A stretch of DNA of 43,031 nt, taken from Candidatus Sabulitectum sp. GTDB lineage: Bacteria > Fermentibacterota > Fermentibacteria > Fermentibacterales > JCC-6. This document shows, piece after piece, positions 15,674 through 24,848 of this stretch. The stretch lies in assembly GCA_023145375.1 (NCBI GenBank), contig JAGLDY010000006.1:1-43031 (forward strand), in the 5' to 3' direction. The notes below the pieces were generated by a model that ran no database searches, was not told the origin of the DNA, and saw only the letters and a list, made by a program, of their open reading frames with translations. Both the position numbers and the translations under genes were made by a program. The stretch's first letter is position 1. Each line of letters opens with the position of its first letter.

Positions 15674-16327
15674 TCAGTGAATGAACCCGTGGACAACTCC
15701 GTGACATCTGGATGCTGTGGCAATAAGAGACCTTCCTATCTTCTTTCTGGTTTCAGCAAGCAGTCTGAAGAGTTGTTTCGATGTTACCGCTCCAACTCCT
15801 GGGAGAAGCTGCTCAGACCGTACAATTATAACCCTGTAAGAGCTCAAACTGATCCTCTCAATGATCTTAAAGAGAGGCTCTTTCCTCTTCTTTTCTGTGG
15901 TGGGACAAAAGCCTTCAGGCTCTGCACAGGAATCCGGACACAAAAAATCACTCAATGAGGTGTAGATACATCTATCTTTTCCGGCGATCGCACCGGGAAG
16001 AAATTCCATTAGACGAACAGGTACCGGTATGCAGAAGCCAAAGTGACCAAGAACCCAGTTAAATGCCATATGAACAGGAATGCATGGTATGACAAGGTCA
16101 TTCGGTCTGCCCTTCTCCAGATGTTCCTGAAGAAAATTAATGGCATCAGTCCCGGTATGATGTTCTCCCGGTATACCAGAGGGCAGGCTGGACATTGTGT
16201 CAACCAGATGGATATGGCTGCCAGGCCATTGCCTGTCTACTTTTACCGCGGCTGAACTGCCGAATTTCCCTCCGCCAAGGATATACACCCTGTCTGGAAC
16301 CTCCGGTAACGATCCTCTGATGATCAT
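15674..16327 (-). CDS. uncharacterised Rossmann-like protein with conserved Cys motifs
   Basis: 217 residues from ATG 16327; TTG 16336 is an alternative and GAGGTGA lies just upstream of both. N-terminus VYILGGGKFGSSAAV (14-28) followed by HIHLVD (38-43) has the glycine loop and acidic second strand of a dinucleotide-binding fold. Then VIPCIPVHMAFNW, and a Cys cluster FLCPDSCAEPEGFCPTT (C130, C134, C141), the conserved-looking VIIVRSEQLLPGVG and a terminal ATASRCHGVVHG (C208). I know similar conserved hypothetical proteins from sulfate-reducing and related bacteria but no function. The four Cys could hold a metal or Fe-S centre. No signal or membrane segments. Confidence 0.65.
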   Translation of the reverse strand: MIIRGSLPEVPDRVYILGGGKFGSSAAVKVDRQWPGSHIHLVDTMSSLPSGIPGEHHTGTDAINFLQEHLEKGRPNDLVIPCIPVHMAFNWVLGHFGFCIPVPVRLMEFLPGAIAGKDRCIYTSLSDFLCPDSCAEPEGFCPTTEKKRKEPLFKIIERISLSSYRVIIVRSEQLLPGVGAVTSKQLFRLLAETRKKIGRSLIATASRCHGVVHGFIH

Positions 16328-16370
16328 CTGCAGCAATCACCTCTCTATACTAACGTTCATAGAAGTATAA

Positions 16371-16399
16371 AGTATACAGATATTACAACACCCGGTAAA
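16371..16399 (-). promoter_or_regulatory. possible promoter of the Cys-rich Rossmann-like gene
   Basis: Minus strand TTTACC (16394-16399), 17 nt, TATACT (16371-16376), with a second TATACT 7 nt further downstream (16364-16369). It begins just after the acyltransferase stop. Confidence 0.4.
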
Positions 16400-16404
16400 C
16401 AGCC

Positions 16405-17301
16405 TCAGTAGATGTCAGTGGTTCTTTTCCATCTCCGGTGGGACCACCAGTAAAGCTCAGGGTACTCCCTTATCATTTCCTCAAGAACCTTTGTGTACCG
16501 CTGTGTAAGTTCGACCTCTGCCTCATGTTTGGGCAGTTCCCTGTTGGGCATTAAGAATTCCTTAACAACAAATCGCTGATAAGGTCCCTTCTCCCTCACC
16601 ATGAAACCGCAGGTAATGGGCATGTTCAACTTTACGCTGAAAGCGGCGGCACCTCTTGGGGTGGAAGCAGGTTTACCGAAAAAGTCAACAACAAGGCCGT
16701 TCTTGCCGGCACTCTGATCGCTGAGCCAGCAGACGATCCCCCCCTGTCTGGCTATCTTTATTATGCCTCTCATGGAGACATCCCTTGTGAGCAGCTTTGG
16801 ACCCTGGGAAGAGCGCAGTCTGTTTATGTAGGCATCCACAAGGCTGTTCCGCTGCCTGCCCACAAGAAAACTGATATCCTTGTCCAGAAACACATTGGAA
16901 ACTCCGTAGTATTCCCAGTTTCCGAAATGAAAGGTCAGCCCTATTATTCCAGTAGTGTGGTTGAGAGTTCTTTCAAGAGCATCTGTTCTTTCAACTGTTA
17001 TGTATTTGTCAAAATACTTCTGCCCCATACGCCCCTGACGGATAAACTCCACCATGAACCTGCCGCTGTTGGCGTAGGAGGCTCTTCCAATTGTGTCAAC
17101 TTCCCGGGGTGTTTTCTCAGGGAATGCAGTAGATATGTTAATTCTTGATACCCTTTTTCTTATCCCGAGAAACCATGCGATCCCACCGAGAAGAGCTCCG
17201 CCTGCAAGGGCACATCGAAGGGGAATGATGGAAAGGAAGAGACCTGCGGATCTTGTGAGGGCATACTCAACCTTGTGTGAAAATGTGACTTTGCGTGTCA
17301 T
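16405..17301 (-). CDS. LpxL/HtrB-family lysophospholipid (lipid A) acyltransferase
   Basis: 298 residues. An N-terminal membrane anchor (~15-45) precedes the HX4E catalytic motif HFGNWE (125-130), VGRQRNSLVDAYINRLRS, the GGIVCWLSDQSAGKNG and VDFFGKPASTPRGAAAFS substrate region, and a C-terminal PELYWWSHRRWK, all as in lipid A late acyltransferases. It adds a secondary acyl chain to lipid A or a related glycolipid at the inner membrane. ATG is 2 nt after the DUF362 gene stop, behind AGGAACTGAAA. Supports an outer membrane with lipid A-like lipid. Confidence 0.88.
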   Translation of the reverse strand: MTRKVTFSHKVEYALTRSAGLFLSIIPLRCALAGGALLGGIAWFLGIRKRVSRINISTAFPEKTPREVDTIGRASYANSGRFMVEFIRQGRMGQKYFDKYITVERTDALERTLNHTTGIIGLTFHFGNWEYYGVSNVFLDKDISFLVGRQRNSLVDAYINRLRSSQGPKLLTRDVSMRGIIKIARQGGIVCWLSDQSAGKNGLVVDFFGKPASTPRGAAAFSVKLNMPITCGFMVREKGPYQRFVVKEFLMPNRELPKHEAEVELTQRYTKVLEEMIREYPELYWWSHRRWKRTTDIY

Positions 17302-17303
17302 TT

Positions 17304-18407
17304 TCAGTTCCTGCCGAAAGGAAGCTTCAGCTCCACGGCGTTCTCAGGGCAAAGCTCGTGACAGCAGAGACACATGATACAGGTTCCCTTCTTCATTCTT
17401 GCTCTTCCATTCCTTATCTCGATGGCGTCAACCGGACATGCCCTTTTACAGATACCACAGCCGGTGCACTTATCATTGGAAACTGGAGCCGTCTGCAGAA
17501 GCCACCGGGCAACCGGGCCCAGCCACCTGGGTATATAGTTAAGATGTGATCTGGCAGGAATATCAAAATCAACAAACTGGTGACTGCCGTGTACTGTTAT
17601 GTCTGCAAAAGGCTTGCCAAGACCTCTGGAATACGCCTCTACATTGCTGTCAAGCTGGTCCCATGGAAGGCCGGCCATCTGAGACAGAACCATGTCCATA
17701 TGGACTCCGTTCATGGCAACCGCAAGAAAGCCCTCATGCCGTCTTCTGCCATCAGTACTGGGACCCCTGCCATCCATACAGAGGATACCGTCGCTTATAT
17801 GCATGCTGAAGTCTGCTATCTCGTGGAGGTCAACAATGTTCACAGCAAGGTCTACAGGGCGGGGGCTGCGCATGTGAAGCATGGCTTTCCCAAGACCGGG
17901 AACAATACCAAAAGAATTCTTTAATGCGTTGGTCAACCGGGTGTACATGTGAGTTTTGAACTTACACAGGTTTATTCTGCAATCGTATCCCTCAAGGATC
18001 GGAAGCGCTATATCATACTCCCGCTGATGAATTGTAATTCTCTTTGAACCTGAACCTTCAAAGCTGACCATTTCTGCACCTGAAACATCTGCAGCAGTTT
18101 GAAAACCGCAGTTTCTCCAGTATCTCTCTACGCCTTTAACTGCTCCTCCGGGACTGTCACCTATTGCAACATAACAGCCCCGGTCCCGGAGCAGAGATGC
18201 CACTGCGGCCACAACCGCAGGATGAGTTGTAATACCCCGGGAAGGATGCTTAGCAGCAAGCATATTGACCTTTAGCAAAACCCTGTCCCCGGCTGATGTG
18301 CCTGCAGGCCAGCCTCCGGCTTTTTCCACCATGGAAGCAATTGCCCTCTGTAGTCTTCTTACGCAGTAGAAAACAAAACCATCCTCGATGACAACATCAT
18401 ATTTCAT
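17304..18407 (-). CDS. DUF362 domain protein with C-terminal 2x[4Fe-4S] ferredoxin domain
   Basis: 367 residues from ATG 18407 (MKYDVVIEDG), behind GAGGTT; a GTG 24 nt upstream lacks a ribosome site. The DUF362 part carries VLLKVNMLAAKHPSRGITTHP, IGDSPGG and INLCKFKTHMYTRLTNALKN, the region shared with uncharacterised iron-sulfur proteins. The C-terminus has two CxxCxxCxxxCP clusters (CTGCGICKRACP and CIMCLCCHELCP), predicted to bind two [4Fe-4S] clusters. Cytosolic redox protein of unknown reaction. It begins 7 nt after the stop of the GGDEF gene and lies directly before the acyltransferase. Confidence 0.85.
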   Translation of the reverse strand: MKYDVVIEDGFVFYCVRRLQRAIASMVEKAGGWPAGTSAGDRVLLKVNMLAAKHPSRGITTHPAVVAAVASLLRDRGCYVAIGDSPGGAVKGVERYWRNCGFQTAADVSGAEMVSFEGSGSKRITIHQREYDIALPILEGYDCRINLCKFKTHMYTRLTNALKNSFGIVPGLGKAMLHMRSPRPVDLAVNIVDLHEIADFSMHISDGILCMDGRGPSTDGRRRHEGFLAVAMNGVHMDMVLSQMAGLPWDQLDSNVEAYSRGLGKPFADITVHGSHQFVDFDIPARSHLNYIPRWLGPVARWLLQTAPVSNDKCTGCGICKRACPVDAIEIRNGRARMKKGTCIMCLCCHELCPENAVELKLPFGRN

Positions 18408-18414
18408 GCTAACC

Positions 18415-20754
18415 TCAGTTGCAGCAGACACGGTTCTTTCCGGCCCTTTTTGCCTTGTACATTCTCTGATCGGCTATTTCCAGCAACTCTTCCCCGCTTC
18501 GGGAATCAACTGGAAAAGTCGCAACTCCCAGGCTGAGACTCACAAAACCCTTGGGCTGACTGGATGCATTTTGAATGCTCAAACTGGTCTCGATCACTTT
18601 CAATCGAATTCTTTCCGCAATATTTTCAGCCACCTGTTTGTCTGTGAGAGGAAGTATGCATACGAATTCCTCCCCTCCGTATCGAACAAGAATGTCCACA
18701 TCCCTTAAAGCTTCGTTCATGGCCTGCGTAAGTTTTTGCAGAAGAACATTCCCCATGGGATGACCGAAAGAATCGTTGTAATGCTTGAAGTCGTCAATAT
18801 CCATCATTATAAGCGAGAAAGAATACTCGTACCGCTCTGCTCGTTCAAACTCCTCAGGATATCGCTCTTCAAAAAATGTCATGTTAAGCAATCCTGTAAG
18901 CCTGTCCCTACTAGCCATTCTGATAAGCTCTGTCTGCTGTAGGGCCGTTTCAAGTACGCCAGCAGCAAAACCCAGTACATTGTTCAGTCTTCGGATATCA
19001 TCCTTCTGAAATCTGTTCACCCGTGGGCTCTCAAGGTCAATGGCACCGATAACTCTTCCCCGACTCAGCATTGGGATCGCCAATTCGCTTCTCATATCAA
19101 TTGGACCGGCAAGATAAAGATCCGAATGAAGGACGTCCGGGATGTTTATCATCCTTCCAGTCCTGACGGCTTCAGCAACCACACCTGGCTCGGATGAGTC
19201 CATGCTGATCTTCAAAGTTACCCCGGGAAGCACAACTGTATCTCTGTACCCCGACCCTGAAACCGCATGGACTGTCATCTTCTCAGGAGCAAGGGAAGAA
19301 GGAATCTCTGTCGCTGCCAGAACTGCGATAGCTTCATCAGGATAAAAAGTTTCCAGAGTTCTCAGCATTGTTCTGCATATCTCACCAGGCTCCGTCAGAG
19401 AGGTAAGATCTGCAGCAAGAGAGGCAATTGCATCTGTCTCGAGCTCAAGGAGTTTATTACTATTCTTAAGATTCCCAAGAATAGTGTTATCTGAAACCAT
19501 TAGAGTTTTGCCGCCATACTCCGCGTGCCTCAATGAAAGTCCCAGATAACCTTCAGCATCCTTCAATGGAATTGTACTTAATTCAACATCACGTCTTTCC
19601 AGCGCAGCACTTACAATTATTTCCCTGGAGCTGTCTGGAACAGCAGCAAGGACTTCACTCATAGGCATTCCAATGGAAATGCTCTCCACACCGGGAATGA
19701 TCTTTCCATTTCCATAAACAGCCTCTACAATACCCATCTCCGAGAAAGCAACTGACGTGGAAGATAGTCTTTTGAGTGTGTGCTCAAATGTGCTTCTGAA
19801 ACCGTCAAATCTGCTTTGCGTGTCAAAATACCTGATAAACAAAGATAACTCATCAGCCAGCATCTTCAGTACCCTTAGACCGTTATCTGACGGGCGCTTT
19901 CTGGAAATGCCATTGTCGCACCTAATGATACCTGATACCTTGTCACCAGCTCTGATAGGTGTGTCAACATATGTAATACTGCCCACCCATGTTTCCCGTG
20001 TCTCCTGAAATTCAAGATCCCAGGAAACAACCTGTTCACCGGTGGACACAGCGACATCAACCGGGAGCCTGCCACCGTTACTGGATAGTTGAATTGATCT
20101 TCCCGTTATTCCTCTTCCTCTGTACGCAACAGCTTCCACAGCAGAGCCGGAGCGGTTCAGAAGGCCAACCCAAACCCTCTGAAAACCCAGCCCTCCAAGG
20201 ACTGAGTTCACTACTTTCCGGCATGCTTCAGAAATTGATGTGACGCCACTCATGTCAGAGGCCAGACCTACAACGGTCTCGGTGGACTCAAGAGAGTTCT
20301 CCAGACTGTCTGCAACCATAAGCATTATTCTGTCCCGGGATACCGGAAGCCCTGCTTTAATACTTGAAGCTCTTACAGAACTTAAATGAAGCTTGACAAG
20401 CCTGACTATCTCACCGGTGGAAGTAGAATAATCAACCACTGCTACAGCAGAAGCACTAAAAGCTTTTCTCCGAACCATAGGGTTGATATCCGGGACGCTT
20501 ATGATAACCGGCATTTCATCCCGGGAATACACTGAACCAAGAAAACGGGAAACTTTCATCCCGTCCAGTCCTGCAAGGATCTGCCCGCAGAGAACGCACC
20601 TTGGTCTCAGTGAAAGAGCTGTTGTCACAGCATCTATACCGTTGGTTGCTGTTTCTACAGAAAGACCCTCCTGAAGAAGGGCCTCCTCTGTAACTGCCAG
20701 CAGGGCAGGGCTACCCATGGCAAGGAGAACATCAATCCTTTTCACAGGCACCAT
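18415..20754 (-). CDS. diguanylate cyclase with degenerate receiver and GAF domains
   Basis: 779 residues. Residues 1-125 resemble a response regulator receiver, but the phosphoacceptor Asp is replaced by Gly57 (VLCGQILAGLDGM) and the N-terminal acidic pocket is missing, so it is probably a pseudo-receiver. A GAF domain follows (~165-310), a divergent PAS-like middle part (~320-420), a second GAF (~440-605, ending GRVIGAIDLESP), then GGDEF (~612-779) with intact GGEEF at 693-697 and an inhibitory RxxD I-site at 684-687. It should make c-di-GMP in response to a small ligand or redox signal. ATG 20754 is 15 nt after the ppdK stop, so it is co-transcribed with ppdK. Confidence 0.88.
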   Translation of the reverse strand: MVPVKRIDVLLAMGSPALLAVTEEALLQEGLSVETATNGIDAVTTALSLRPRCVLCGQILAGLDGMKVSRFLGSVYSRDEMPVIISVPDINPMVRRKAFSASAVAVVDYSTSTGEIVRLVKLHLSSVRASSIKAGLPVSRDRIMLMVADSLENSLESTETVVGLASDMSGVTSISEACRKVVNSVLGGLGFQRVWVGLLNRSGSAVEAVAYRGRGITGRSIQLSSNGGRLPVDVAVSTGEQVVSWDLEFQETRETWVGSITYVDTPIRAGDKVSGIIRCDNGISRKRPSDNGLRVLKMLADELSLFIRYFDTQSRFDGFRSTFEHTLKRLSSTSVAFSEMGIVEAVYGNGKIIPGVESISIGMPMSEVLAAVPDSSREIIVSAALERRDVELSTIPLKDAEGYLGLSLRHAEYGGKTLMVSDNTILGNLKNSNKLLELETDAIASLAADLTSLTEPGEICRTMLRTLETFYPDEAIAVLAATEIPSSLAPEKMTVHAVSGSGYRDTVVLPGVTLKISMDSSEPGVVAEAVRTGRMINIPDVLHSDLYLAGPIDMRSELAIPMLSRGRVIGAIDLESPRVNRFQKDDIRRLNNVLGFAAGVLETALQQTELIRMASRDRLTGLLNMTFFEERYPEEFERAERYEYSFSLIMMDIDDFKHYNDSFGHPMGNVLLQKLTQAMNEALRDVDILVRYGGEEFVCILPLTDKQVAENIAERIRLKVIETSLSIQNASSQPKGFVSLSLGVATFPVDSRSGEELLEIADQRMYKAKRAGKNRVCCN

Positions 20755-20769
20755 TTCAGTACTTAACCG

Positions 20770-23535
20770 CTATTCAGAGTCCAGAACAGCCTGAGCAGCG
20801 GCAAGTCTGGCAACAGGGACTCTGTACGGTGAGCATGACACATAATTCATTCCAACTGAATCAAAGAATTTTATGGAGGAAGGGTCTCCTCCGTGTTCGC
20901 CGCATACCCCGATCTTGAGACCGGGTTTTGCTTTTCTTCCAAGGTCGATACCAATTTTTACCAGACTTCCCACTCCGGGTATATCCAGAGAGGCAAACGG
21001 ATCTCTCTCATAGATTCCCATTCTTACATACTCACCAAGGAATTTACCGGAATCATCCCTTGAGAAACCACAGCACATCTGGGTAAGATCATTGGTGCCG
21101 AAGCTGAAGAAGTCAGCGTTTTCTGCTATTTTATCCGCAGTAATCGCAGCTCTCGGAATTTCGATCATGGTGCCGATCTGATAGTTGATGTAATCATCTG
21201 TCTTGCCCTGTTCTGAGAGTACGGTATCCACAACCTTCTGAGCCATCTCTCTGGCAATAGTAAGCTCTTTTACATTGCCCACCAGGGGGATCATGATCTC
21301 TGGAAGAACCCTGATACCCTCATCAGCCACCTTGACAGATGCTTCCATAATCGCTCTTACCTGCATGTCTGCAACTTCCGGGTAGATCAAGCCAAGTCTG
21401 CAACCCCTGTGACCCATCATAGGGTTAAACTCGTGGAGTGATTCAACCTTAAGGGCAACAGCCTCGGCTGTAACAGCCATAACCTCAGCCATTTCCTTCT
21501 GACCATCATCATCCTGGGGAAGGAACTCATGCAGAGGCGGGTCAAGAAGCCTTATGTTGCAGGGGCGTCCCTCAAGGGCACGGAATATGCCTTCAAAATC
21601 ATTCCTCTGGAGAGGAAGCAGTTCAGCAATAGCTTCGTTGTATCTTGCAAGTGGCTTCTGAAGCTCTACCGTTAAAGCCTCTTTGTCGCCTGCTCCTGAA
21701 TCGATCTTCTCCTGGATCCTCTTAACATCATCGGCGACAAGAATGAGTTTCCTGAACGGGATTATTCTGTCGCCCTCAAAGAACATATGCTCTGTACGAC
21801 AAAGGCCAATTCCCTGGGCTCCGAATAGAACTGCCATCTCTGTGTCACGGGGGGTATCCGCGTTGGTGCGGACATCCATCCGCCGGAACTCATCCGCCCA
21901 GCCAACCAGTTTCTCATAGTTCCTGTACAGCACACTATCCTCTGCCTTCAAGTTGCCATGAAGAACCTGGACTATCTCGGAAGGACGAACCTGTACCTCA
22001 CCTGAGAATACTTCACCGGTGAAGCCATCAATTGCTATAATGTCTCCCTCTTTAACTGTATATCCATCACAGACCATTATCCCTGCGTTACTGTCTATGT
22101 GAAGCTCATCGGCACCGGAAACACATGGAACTCCCATTCCACGGGCGACCACAGCTGCATGGCTGGTCATACCGCCACGGGCTGTGAGAATGCCTTTTGC
22201 AGCAGCCATCCCACCGATATCCTCCGGGCTTGTTTCCAGTCGGCAGAGAACTACCTCTTCTCCCCTTGCATTCCATTCCTCAGCAGTTTCAGCAGTAAAG
22301 ACAGCTTTCCCGCAGGCACCGCCCGGAGATGCATTAAGACCCCTGGTAAGAAGGTTTGCAGAAGCTTTGCTCTCTGATCCCAGTACAGGTGCGAAAAGCT
22401 GGTTGAAGCTCTGAGCAGGGACTCTCATAACCGCTTCCCTTTTGTCAATAAGACCTTCTTCAGCCATATCAACAGCCATATTCAAAGCAGCAAAAACCGT
22501 ACGCTTTCCTGTTCTGGTCTGAAGGATGTAAAGCCTGCCATTCTCGATGGTGAACTCAATGTCCTGCATATCAAGATAGTGCTTCTCAAGTCTGACTCTC
22601 AGGTCAAGAAGTCCTTTGTAGGACTTTTCATCTGTTTCCTCAAGAGTTGATATGGAAAGAGGTGTGCGAATACCGGCAACAACATCCTCCCCCTGGGCAT
22701 CCATAAGGTATTCTCCGTAGAAAACATTCTCTCCATTTGCAGGGTCGCGGGTGAAACAGACACCGGTACCAGACTCCTGGCCCATGTTGCCGAACACCAT
22801 TGCCTGAACATTTACTGCAGTTCCGATAAGCCCCCTGATCTCGTTGATCTCGCGGTAGCGAATTGCCCTTGAATTATTCCAGCTGCTGAAAACAGCATCT
22901 ATTGAAAGTTTCAGCTGTTCCCATGGGTCTTCGGGAAAATCACTGCCGATAGCTTTGCGGTAGATATCCCTGTAAAGCGAAACAACCTTCTTGAGATCAT
23001 GGAGATCAAGATCAGTGTCGAGTTTGACTCCCTTTTCGTTCTTCACACTGTCTAAAGCGTGTTCAAAGTCGTGATGGGGAATATCCATGACAACATCGCC
23101 GAACATCTGCATGAATCTTCTGTATGAATCCCAGGCAAATCTGGCGTTTCCACTGCGCTTGGCAATACCATCAAGGGTTGCCTCATTAAGACCCAGGTTA
23201 AGCACTGTATCCATCATTCCAGGCATTGATACAGCGGCGCCACTTCGCACGGAAACAAGCAGAGGGTTATCTGTGTCGCCGAATTTCCTGCCAAGCTCCG
23301 CTTCCAGGATACCGATACCCTCATGAACCTGCTCCTCAAGCCCAAGTGGCCATGATGAGCCAGCTTTGTTGAAAGCATCACATGTTTCCGTGGTAATAGT
23401 GAATCCCGGAGGAACAGGCATGTTGATCTTTGTCATCTCGGCGAGGTTTGCACCTTTTCCCCCAAGAAGCTCTTTCATCGAACGGTCACCATCGGTTTTT
23501 GTAGAACCAAAATAGTAGACATACTTCTTACTCAT
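20770..23535 (-). CDS. ppdK: pyruvate, phosphate dikinase
   Basis: 921 residues, full length for the enzyme that interconverts pyruvate + ATP + Pi with PEP + AMP + PPi, often used glycolytically in anaerobes. Seen: N-terminal nucleotide-binding part (GGKGANLAEMT, VSVRSGAAVSMPGMMDT, GVCFTRDPANG); the swivelling phosphohistidine domain GGMTSHAAVVARGMG with His459 and the regulatory Thr457; and the C-terminal PEP/pyruvate barrel ending in GVCGEHGGDP with the catalytic Cys. ATG 23535 behind AGGTAAAG. A TATAAT box lies upstream. Confidence 0.97.
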   Translation of the reverse strand: MSKKYVYYFGSTKTDGDRSMKELLGGKGANLAEMTKINMPVPPGFTITTETCDAFNKAGSSWPLGLEEQVHEGIGILEAELGRKFGDTDNPLLVSVRSGAAVSMPGMMDTVLNLGLNEATLDGIAKRSGNARFAWDSYRRFMQMFGDVVMDIPHHDFEHALDSVKNEKGVKLDTDLDLHDLKKVVSLYRDIYRKAIGSDFPEDPWEQLKLSIDAVFSSWNNSRAIRYREINEIRGLIGTAVNVQAMVFGNMGQESGTGVCFTRDPANGENVFYGEYLMDAQGEDVVAGIRTPLSISTLEETDEKSYKGLLDLRVRLEKHYLDMQDIEFTIENGRLYILQTRTGKRTVFAALNMAVDMAEEGLIDKREAVMRVPAQSFNQLFAPVLGSESKASANLLTRGLNASPGGACGKAVFTAETAEEWNARGEEVVLCRLETSPEDIGGMAAAKGILTARGGMTSHAAVVARGMGVPCVSGADELHIDSNAGIMVCDGYTVKEGDIIAIDGFTGEVFSGEVQVRPSEIVQVLHGNLKAEDSVLYRNYEKLVGWADEFRRMDVRTNADTPRDTEMAVLFGAQGIGLCRTEHMFFEGDRIIPFRKLILVADDVKRIQEKIDSGAGDKEALTVELQKPLARYNEAIAELLPLQRNDFEGIFRALEGRPCNIRLLDPPLHEFLPQDDDGQKEMAEVMAVTAEAVALKVESLHEFNPMMGHRGCRLGLIYPEVADMQVRAIMEASVKVADEGIRVLPEIMIPLVGNVKELTIAREMAQKVVDTVLSEQGKTDDYINYQIGTMIEIPRAAITADKIAENADFFSFGTNDLTQMCCGFSRDDSGKFLGEYVRMGIYERDPFASLDIPGVGSLVKIGIDLGRKAKPGLKIGVCGEHGGDPSSIKFFDSVGMNYVSCSPYRVPVARLAAAQAVLDSE

Positions 23536-23561
23536 CTTTACCTGTTCCTTCTAGTTGGGAC

Positions 23562-23567
23562 ATTATA
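23562..23567 (-). promoter_or_regulatory. -10 box (TATAAT) for ppdK
   Basis: A perfect TATAAT on the minus strand about 27 nt before the ppdK ATG. No good -35 hexamer is found at 16-18 nt, so the promoter may need an activator or another sigma factor. The surrounding 149-nt gap (23536-23684) is AT-rich and otherwise featureless. Confidence 0.4.
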
Positions 23568-23684
23568 CTAATTTAGCGTTTATTCCATATGTTACATGAA
23601 TTATTACAAACAAGACCGTCTGAGAAACAATCGGTTTCCCACTACTCAACCGTACTAATATAACAATCTAAGTGGATATTGTGG

Positions 23685-24830
23685 TTACTCGCTATTATCT
23701 TTTTTACGCCAGATATATGCGACAAATTCTTCGATCTCCCGTCGTTGAACCTCATCAACCGGAGTAACTCTTTCAAAGACCCAGGCCGCCGCGTCTGATG
23801 CACTGTGAAATTCACCACTGCGGGAACCCATATCAGCGAGGATCACAGCTATCTCATCCATGCGGGCATCCCGGAGCAGATCAGACCCCTCGCTTGCCAG
23901 TCTTTCCATAGGGTTAAGATTGGTTTGTGACAGTTTCACTGATTCCCGTAGCATCTGATAATGCCCTCTAAGCTGTGAAACAGATACACCGTATTCACCT
24001 GCAAGCTGCTCCTGGGTAAAATGGGGTCCGTCTCTGGTAACTGCATATTCCAGTGCGGCAGCCCAGGTCTCCGGCTTCCGTCCTGACGGGGTATTCACAG
24101 CGCAAAAACGGCTCCATGCATCTGAAGCCACCCTGGCAATCTGGGAAGAATAACCGTGTAGTCCCAGCATACCTGCGGTCATTCCAGGAACAACATCTGC
24201 AAATGGAAGATCTGTCTTTTCAATAGCACTCCGCCTCATCTGGACTCTAAGTGCTTCTATTCTAAGCAGACTGTGCTCTATCTTTTCATCATAAGGTGCA
24301 AGTTCCTTTGCCTGCAGGAGAAGATGCAGGCTCTCCTCCAGTCTGTCCCTCTTCGCCTCCAGCAATGCAAGATAGGTAAGAGTTGAAGGAACGCGGTATC
24401 TTTCTTTCCTTGCAACAGATAAAAGGGTCCTCTCGGCTTCGGCGTCCCGGTGAAGCATAAGAAGGACAAGCCCCTTTTTCCTGCTGGCATCCACATCTCT
24501 CGGGTATAGTTTCAAAAAGGACTCAATTGATTCAAGAGCTGTCTCAAAATTGTCCAGTTGCAAAAATACATCTGCAGCCAGGAGTAGGGCAGCAGCTCCC
24601 GGGATACCATGCCATTTAAAACTGGAAAGCCTTCTTGAAGCAGCTCCAATCTCTCCCATGGACAGATCAAGACGAGACATCTCCAGAACAGCCAGATTTT
24701 CATCCGGAGTGTTCCTTACAGATACATCCTCCAGAAGTCTTTCCAGACTTTCCCGCGCCTTCTCGGCGTTCTTACTTTCACGGGCATCCTCCACCTGCTG
24801 CCATAACCATCTGATCTTGTCGTTTTCCAT
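23685..24830 (-). CDS. TPR protein with a C-terminal HTH-like region
   Basis: 381 residues. The N-terminal ~210 residues are helical TPR-like repeats (AALLLAADVFLQLDNFETALESIESFLKL and ESLHLLLQAKELAPYDEKIEHSL fit the TPR pattern). Then a second helical domain VASDAWSRFCAVNTPSGRKP-ETWAAALEYAV, with FTQEQLAGEYGVSVSQLRGHYQMLRE (~275-300) like a cyclin-fold plus helix-turn-helix. No catalytic motif; probably an adaptor or regulator. ATG follows GGGGAACTC, 18 nt after the stop of the C25 peptidase gene, so it belongs to that operon. Confidence 0.6.
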   Translation of the reverse strand: MENDKIRWLWQQVEDARESKNAEKARESLERLLEDVSVRNTPDENLAVLEMSRLDLSMGEIGAASRRLSSFKWHGIPGAAALLLAADVFLQLDNFETALESIESFLKLYPRDVDASRKKGLVLLMLHRDAEAERTLLSVARKERYRVPSTLTYLALLEAKRDRLEESLHLLLQAKELAPYDEKIEHSLLRIEALRVQMRRSAIEKTDLPFADVVPGMTAGMLGLHGYSSQIARVASDAWSRFCAVNTPSGRKPETWAAALEYAVTRDGPHFTQEQLAGEYGVSVSQLRGHYQMLRESVKLSQTNLNPMERLASEGSDLLRDARMDEIAVILADMGSRSGEFHSASDAAAWVFERVTPVDEVQRREIEEFVAYIWRKKDNSE

Positions 24831-24848
24831 GAGTTCCCCAGACTGTTG

